Shown here: piece after piece, positions 60,424 to 64,000 of the stretch
Position numbering within the stretch: position 1 is the stretch's first letter
How the letters are laid out: each line of letters opens with the position of its first letter
NCBI GenBank assembly: GCA_030695565.1
Contig: JAUYRZ010000090.1
Coordinates: 17,686-81,685 of the forward strand
Source: Archangium sp.
GTDB taxonomy: Bacteria; Myxococcota; Myxococcia; Myxococcales; Myxococcaceae
Reading direction: 5' to 3'
DNA: 64,000 bases
Made by a program: the position numbers and the translations under genes
The notes under the pieces: model-generated
What the model saw: only the letters and a program-made list of their open reading frames with translations
The model's database searches: none
Told to the model about the DNA's origin: nothing

Positions 60424-62621
60424 TGTCGCACGTCACCCACCGGCTCAAGGGCGCGATCGAAGGAGCGCTCGCAGGGGGCGGCGACCCGGCCACCTCGCCT
60501 CTCTACGTGTTCGGCCCCTATCTCCGCCTGTTGGCGGCCAGCGGCGTGGGGGCCGTCTGCTTCGGCGCCCCGCTGTGGATGGTGGTGGCCACCGTGGTGG
60601 TGGTGAGCCTGATGTACCGCAACGTGATGCGCTGGATCCCCGACGGGAGCGGCGGCAGCGGGCTGTGTGAAGAGGAGTTCGGCGGCTGGGCGGTGAAGAC
60701 GAACGCCAGCATCACGGCCATCGAGTACACCCTCACGTTCCTGGTCAGCATCGCGGCCCTGGTCACCTTCATCGCCGATCGGGTGGGCGGCCTCGAGCGG
60801 CCGGCCCGCACCGGCCTCGCCCTCTTCTTGAGCGTGCTGGTGGGCCTGGTGGTCAACCGGGGCCCGCGCCTGGCGGCCCGCGTCTTCGGGCCGGCCACCG
60901 CCGCGGTGCTGCTGCTGCTCTGGGTGCTGGTCGGCGCGGTGATCGTCAAGCGGGGTCTCCACCTGCCTTCGTTCGAGCTGGCTGCGTTCTCTGCGGCCAA
61001 CCTTCACGTCACCCTGGGCGGGTACGTGCGGCTCCTCGCGCTCATGACGGGCATCGAGGTCTTCGCCAACCTGGTGGCCGCCTACGACGGGGCGCCCGCC
61101 GCGCGCTCCCGCAAGGCCTTCGGCAGCCTGCTGATCGTGATGACCACCACCCTGGTGACGATGGTCGTGGTCGGCCCTGCCGTCTACGCGCTGGCCGATC
61201 CATCCAACGCGGAAGTGTCGGTCTTCACCCAGACGATGGACGCGCTCCTCCCCGGGCCCGTCGCCTACGCCGGCACGCTGGTGGGGATCGTCGTGCTCCT
61301 CTCGGCAGCGGCCGCCAGCGCCCAGGGCCTGCAGAACCTCGCGCTGGGGCTTCGCCACCGCCACTACGTGCCGGCGGTGTTCGGTCAGCGGAACCGCTTC
61401 GACGTGGCCGATCGCCCGGTCTACGCGCAGGTGGCGGTGGTGGTGGCGTGCTTCCTGGCGTTCGGCACCCACGAGGAGACCTACCTTGCGCTCTACGCCG
61501 CGGGCGTCTTCGTGCTCCTGGGGCTGACGGGGTGGGCTGCAGTGAAGAGGCTGGGGCGCGAGGCGCGGCAGAAGAGGGGCTCGCTGGTGTCGCTGGTCGC
61601 CACGGTGCTCGCGGCGCTGGTCACGTCGGGCGCCGCGGGGCTGATCTTCTTCGAGCGCTTCGCGGAAGGCGCGTGGACGTACGCCCTGCTGGTGCCCGCG
61701 CTCTACCTGGGCTTCAGCCGGTTCCGCGCGCGCCTGGGTCCACCCAGCCGCGTGGAAGAGCGCCTCGGCCGCGTGCTGCTCGAGAACAAGTCCTTCGTGC
61801 TGCGCCAACCCTCGGCCTGGCCACGCACCGTGTTGGCGATCGTCGACGGGTCGCAGGAGTCGGAGCCCGCAATCCTCTCAGCAGCCTCGACGGGCGCGAT
61901 GCTGGGTGCCTCGGTGGGCGTGGCCGCGGTCGGCGTGGCGGACGCAGAGACCTACCTCGGGGCGCTCAGGGCGCTGCTCGGCTTCGAGGGGGCGGCCCCT
62001 GCGCTGGGGTCGACCGCCGAGGTCAACGCGGCGGCGCGGGAAGCCGGGGCTGATCTCCTGACCGTGACGCGTGAGTTTGGCGGGCTCAAAGAGCTCCTCG
62101 CGACCGCTGAGCTCCCGGTGCTCCTCACCTCAGGCCGCCGCCCGGCCGCCAGGCGTTACCCCGCGCTCACCTGCGTGGTGGTGGGCCTCGATGGCTCGCG
62201 CGAGAGCGAGGCCACGCTGCCCTTCGTGGTCAAGCTCCAGGCCCAGGGAGCGCGGGTGGTGCTGGTGCTGGTGCCCGACGGTGACCTCACCGCCGCCACG
62301 CTGCAGCCCTACGGGGAGCAGCTTCGGGCGGGGCTGGCCAGCGGGGGGCCCGTCTCCGTCGTCGTCGGTGGCTCGGGGCCCGCCCGAACCCTGATCGAGC
62401 AGGCGGTCGAAGTGACCGCCGACCTGGTGCTGGTCGCCCGGCACGGGGGCGGCGGCGTGCACCGTGCGGCCGACGTGCACCTGGGGAGCGTGCCGGCGCG
62501 GCTGATCTCTGAGCTGGAGTGCCCGCTGTTGCTGGTGCCTGCGCTGGCCGACGAAGCACGTGTGGTCGGGCCGGAAGCAGGGGCCGAGGTGCAGCTTGAG
62601 GAGAGACCATGGAAGAACTGA
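60423..62621 (+). CDS. APC-family permease with C-terminal USP-like domains
   Basis: A 732-residue protein. Residues about 25-440 form about 12 membrane helices of an APC-like permease (F-G-A-P-L-W-M-V-V, I-E-Y-T-L-T-F). Residues about 470-725 form two tandem nucleotide-binding domains of the universal stress type; R-Y-P-A-L-T-C-V-V-V-G-L-D-G-S near 580 and A-D-L-V-L-V-A-R-H-G-G-G near 680 are characteristic. USP domains often regulate transporters through nucleotides. ATG overlaps the upstream stop by 1 base and its end overlaps the second MscS by 13. Confidence 0.75.
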   Translation: MSHVTHRLKGAIEGALAGGGDPATSPLYVFGPYLRLLAASGVGAVCFGAPLWMVVATVVVVSLMYRNVMRWIPDGSGGSGLCEEEFGGWAVKTNASITAIEYTLTFLVSIAALVTFIADRVGGLERPARTGLALFLSVLVGLVVNRGPRLAARVFGPATAAVLLLLWVLVGAVIVKRGLHLPSFELAAFSAANLHVTLGGYVRLLALMTGIEVFANLVAAYDGAPAARSRKAFGSLLIVMTTTLVTMVVVGPAVYALADPSNAEVSVFTQTMDALLPGPVAYAGTLVGIVVLLSAAAASAQGLQNLALGLRHRHYVPAVFGQRNRFDVADRPVYAQVAVVVACFLAFGTHEETYLALYAAGVFVLLGLTGWAAVKRLGREARQKRGSLVSLVATVLAALVTSGAAGLIFFERFAEGAWTYALLVPALYLGFSRFRARLGPPSRVEERLGRVLLENKSFVLRQPSAWPRTVLAIVDGSQESEPAILSAASTGAMLGASVGVAAVGVADAETYLGALRALLGFEGAAPALGSTAEVNAAAREAGADLLTVTREFGGLKELLATAELPVLLTSGRRPAARRYPALTCVVVGLDGSRESEATLPFVVKLQAQGARVVLVLVPDGDLTAATLQPYGEQLRAGLASGGPVSVVVGGSGPARTLIEQAVEVTADLVLVARHGGGGVHRAADVHLGSVPARLISELECPLLLVPALADEARVVGPEAGAEVQLEERPWKN

Positions 62622-63535
62622 CCGGTGTGCAGAAGTTGATCGCATCGGCCCCCCTGCGGCAGGTCGCCAGTCTGACGTTCGTCTTCGCCGTCATCCTGGT
62701 GGTGCGTTGGGTCGCCCGGGCGGCCATTCGCAAGCGCATCGACGACGGGGCCATCCGCTACAAGGCGCAGAAGGGCGTCAGCTTCTTCGCCGCATTGATC
62801 ATCGTGCTGGTGCTCCTCGCTGAGTTCGGTGGCAAGGCCTCGGGCCTGACCGTGGCGGTGGGCGCCGCCAGCGCCGGCATCGCCTTCGCGCTCCAGGAGG
62901 TGATCGCCTCGTTTGCCGGGTGGCTGGCCATCGCCGGCGGAGGCTTCTACACGGTGGGCGATCGGGTGCAGCTCGGAGGCATCAAAGGCGACGTCATCGA
63001 CATCGGCCTGCTCCGCACCACCATCATGGAGATGGGCGACTGGGTGAAGGGCGATCTCTACAACGGGCGCATCGTGCGAGTCGCCAACTCCTTTGTCTTC
63101 AAGGCGCCCGTGTACAACTACTCCGCCGACTTCCCCTTCCTTTGGGACGAGGTCACCGTGCCGGTGAAGTACGGGAGCGACTACCTGCGCGCCCGCCAGA
63201 TCCTCGAGGCGGTCGCGCAAGAAGTCTGCGGCGAGGCGACGGAGAAGGCCCGGGGCTTCTGGGACAAGGTGGTGCGCACCTACCGAGTCGAGCCCGCCCG
63301 CATCGAACCGCTCGTAACGCTCATCGCCAACGACAACTGGGTCGAGTTCACGGTGCGCTATGCGGTGGAGTTCAAGGCCCGACGCATCACCAAGGACCAG
63401 CTCTTCACCAAGATCCTCAGCGAATTCGAGGGCACCGCGGGCCGGGTGGCGTTCGCCTCGATGACCGTACAGCTCGTCGAAGTGCCGGTCTTCGACGTGC
63501 GTGTTCAGCCGGGGTCCACTCCGCCGGCCGCCTGA
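62609..63535 (+). CDS. MscS-family mechanosensitive channel (2)
   Basis: A 308-residue MscS-like channel with three membrane helices. G-A-A-S-A-G-I-A-F-A-L-Q-E-V-I-A-S-F is the pore-lining TM3-like region, and G-D-R-V-Q-L-G-G followed by N-S-F-V-F-K-A-P-V-Y-N-Y is the cage motif. GAGGAG lies 5-7 bases before ATG 62609, which overlaps the APC gene by 13 bases. It is clearly different in sequence from the channel at 59515, so the two are not recent duplicates. Confidence 0.85.
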   Translation: MEELTGVQKLIASAPLRQVASLTFVFAVILVVRWVARAAIRKRIDDGAIRYKAQKGVSFFAALIIVLVLLAEFGGKASGLTVAVGAASAGIAFALQEVIASFAGWLAIAGGGFYTVGDRVQLGGIKGDVIDIGLLRTTIMEMGDWVKGDLYNGRIVRVANSFVFKAPVYNYSADFPFLWDEVTVPVKYGSDYLRARQILEAVAQEVCGEATEKARGFWDKVVRTYRVEPARIEPLVTLIANDNWVEFTVRYAVEFKARRITKDQLFTKILSEFEGTAGRVAFASMTVQLVEVPVFDVRVQPGSTPPAA

Positions 63536-63594
63536 CGGTATTCCCGGCGACTTGAGACCCACCCGCGCGCGTCCCCGCGCTATGTGCCAGCCCC

Positions 63595-64000
63595 ATGTCC
63601 TCTGCCGTCAGCCTCGTGGCCCTTGCCCTGTTGGGTGGGGTGAAGGCCCAGCCCTGCCGCCCCACCGTCGCCTGCACCGCCGAGCTGGTGCCGGCCGGCC
63701 ACGTGGAGGTGGAGCTGGGCTCGCTCGCCAGCGGCGCCGGCGCTTCAATCAACCTGCTCACCAAGCTCTCGCTGCTCGATCGGCTGCAGGTGCAGTTGGG
63801 CACCGACAACTTCCTGGCCTTCGACGGCGCACAGCTGACCGCGGTAGACGGCGCGGTAGCAGTGCTCAAAGGGAAGCTCTTCGGCCAGGCCGGCTGGAGG
63901 CCTGCGCTCTCGCTCTCGGCCCGGATCGCCCTGCCCACCCGGCCGCCGCTCCCCGCTGCGCAGGGAGCGGTAGACCTGGGCGGCACCGTGCACCTCTCGA
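63595..64000 (+). CDS. Secreted protein, possibly outer-membrane, cut by the window end
   Basis: An open frame from ATG 63595 continues off the right edge (135 codons seen). It begins M-S-S-A-V-S-L-V-A-L-A-L-L-G-G-V-K-A-Q, a Sec signal peptide. The mature part has alternating strand-like segments (A-R-I-A-L-P-T-R, D-L-G-G-T-V-H-L) that hint at a beta-barrel. It follows the mechanosensitive operon by 59 bases and may belong with it. Confidence 0.55.
   Translation, partial: MSSAVSLVALALLGGVKAQPCRPTVACTAELVPAGHVEVELGSLASGAGASINLLTKLSLLDRLQVQLGTDNFLAFDGAQLTAVDGAVAVLKGKLFGQAGWRPALSLSARIALPTRPPLPAAQGAVDLGGTVHLS

Overview
The window is GC-rich DNA, densely packed with genes on both strands. It looks like a chromosome fragment from a member of the Myxococcota or a close deltaproteobacterial relative. 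This rests on the third-position GC bias, the GTP-type PEP carboxykinase, the TIGR02996-like protein, the many small lipoproteins and the frequent GTG starts. It is an inference from gene content, since no rRNA or other phylogenetic marker lies here. I found no rRNA, tRNA, CRISPR array, phage or intact insertion sequence.

Layout. 1-9221 is housekeeping: oligoribonuclease (cut by the window edge), the YgfZ folate-binding protein, a VKOR-DsbA disulfide-forming fusion, a SUI1-type initiation factor, a large DEAD-box helicase with a repetitive tail, pyrimidine-nucleoside phosphorylase and a Uma2-like protein. 9279-17702 holds a BMP-type nucleoside ABC importer. Its binding lipoprotein is split from its ATPase and two permeases by a GT-C-like membrane protein gene, an F5/8-type-C-like gene and a small secreted protein gene. 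17770-26703 holds a Cys-cluster protein, PEP carboxykinase, a patterned lipoprotein behind a hairpin that buries its ribosome-binding site, a TPR protein coupled to a LivJ-like binding protein, a thioesterase, an SRPBCC protein, an RsuA-type pseudouridine synthase, an AurF-like diiron protein and a secretin-N-like small protein. 26765-31964 (minus strand) is YihY, YtxH and a four-gene sugar ABC importer. 32054-32862 is a small graveyard of toxin modules.

34042-47680 is a denitrification island. A NirK-cytochrome c fusion, a SUMF1-like protein and a SCO protein form one operon. It is divergent from an operon of a His-rich membrane protein, a hemerythrin, NnrS and an oxygenase-like protein. Next come a porin plus an Fnr-type regulator with four cysteines, and norC-norB-norQ-norD with a two-heme NorC. 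The set would carry nitrite through NO to N2O; no nosZ is present. GTTTC/GAAAC inverted repeats sit in front of three of these transcription units and are candidate operators.

47835-53578 is a tightly coupled biosynthetic cassette: a fatty-acyl-AMP-ligase-like enzyme, a 28-codon ORF, a frameshifted SDR, an acyl carrier protein, an acyl-CoA-dehydrogenase-like flavoprotein and a radical SAM protein. 53610-64000 is a membrane and ion-homeostasis block: two cation/proton antiporters, then a coupled run of a 995-residue protein (periplasmic coiled coil, membrane region, NTPase), an MscS channel, an APC permease with a USP-like tail, and a second MscS channel. A partial secreted protein follows.

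A GC-rich palindromic repeat recurs across the window. In four places it has become part of a gene: the YgfZ C-terminus, the interior and C-terminus of the BMP importer ATPase, and the N-terminus of the SUMF1-like protein. The best candidates for undescribed biology are the NTPase-MscS-APC-MscS operon, the acyl-AMP-ligase/ACP/flavoprotein/radical-SAM cassette, and the shared operator-like motif of the denitrification genes.
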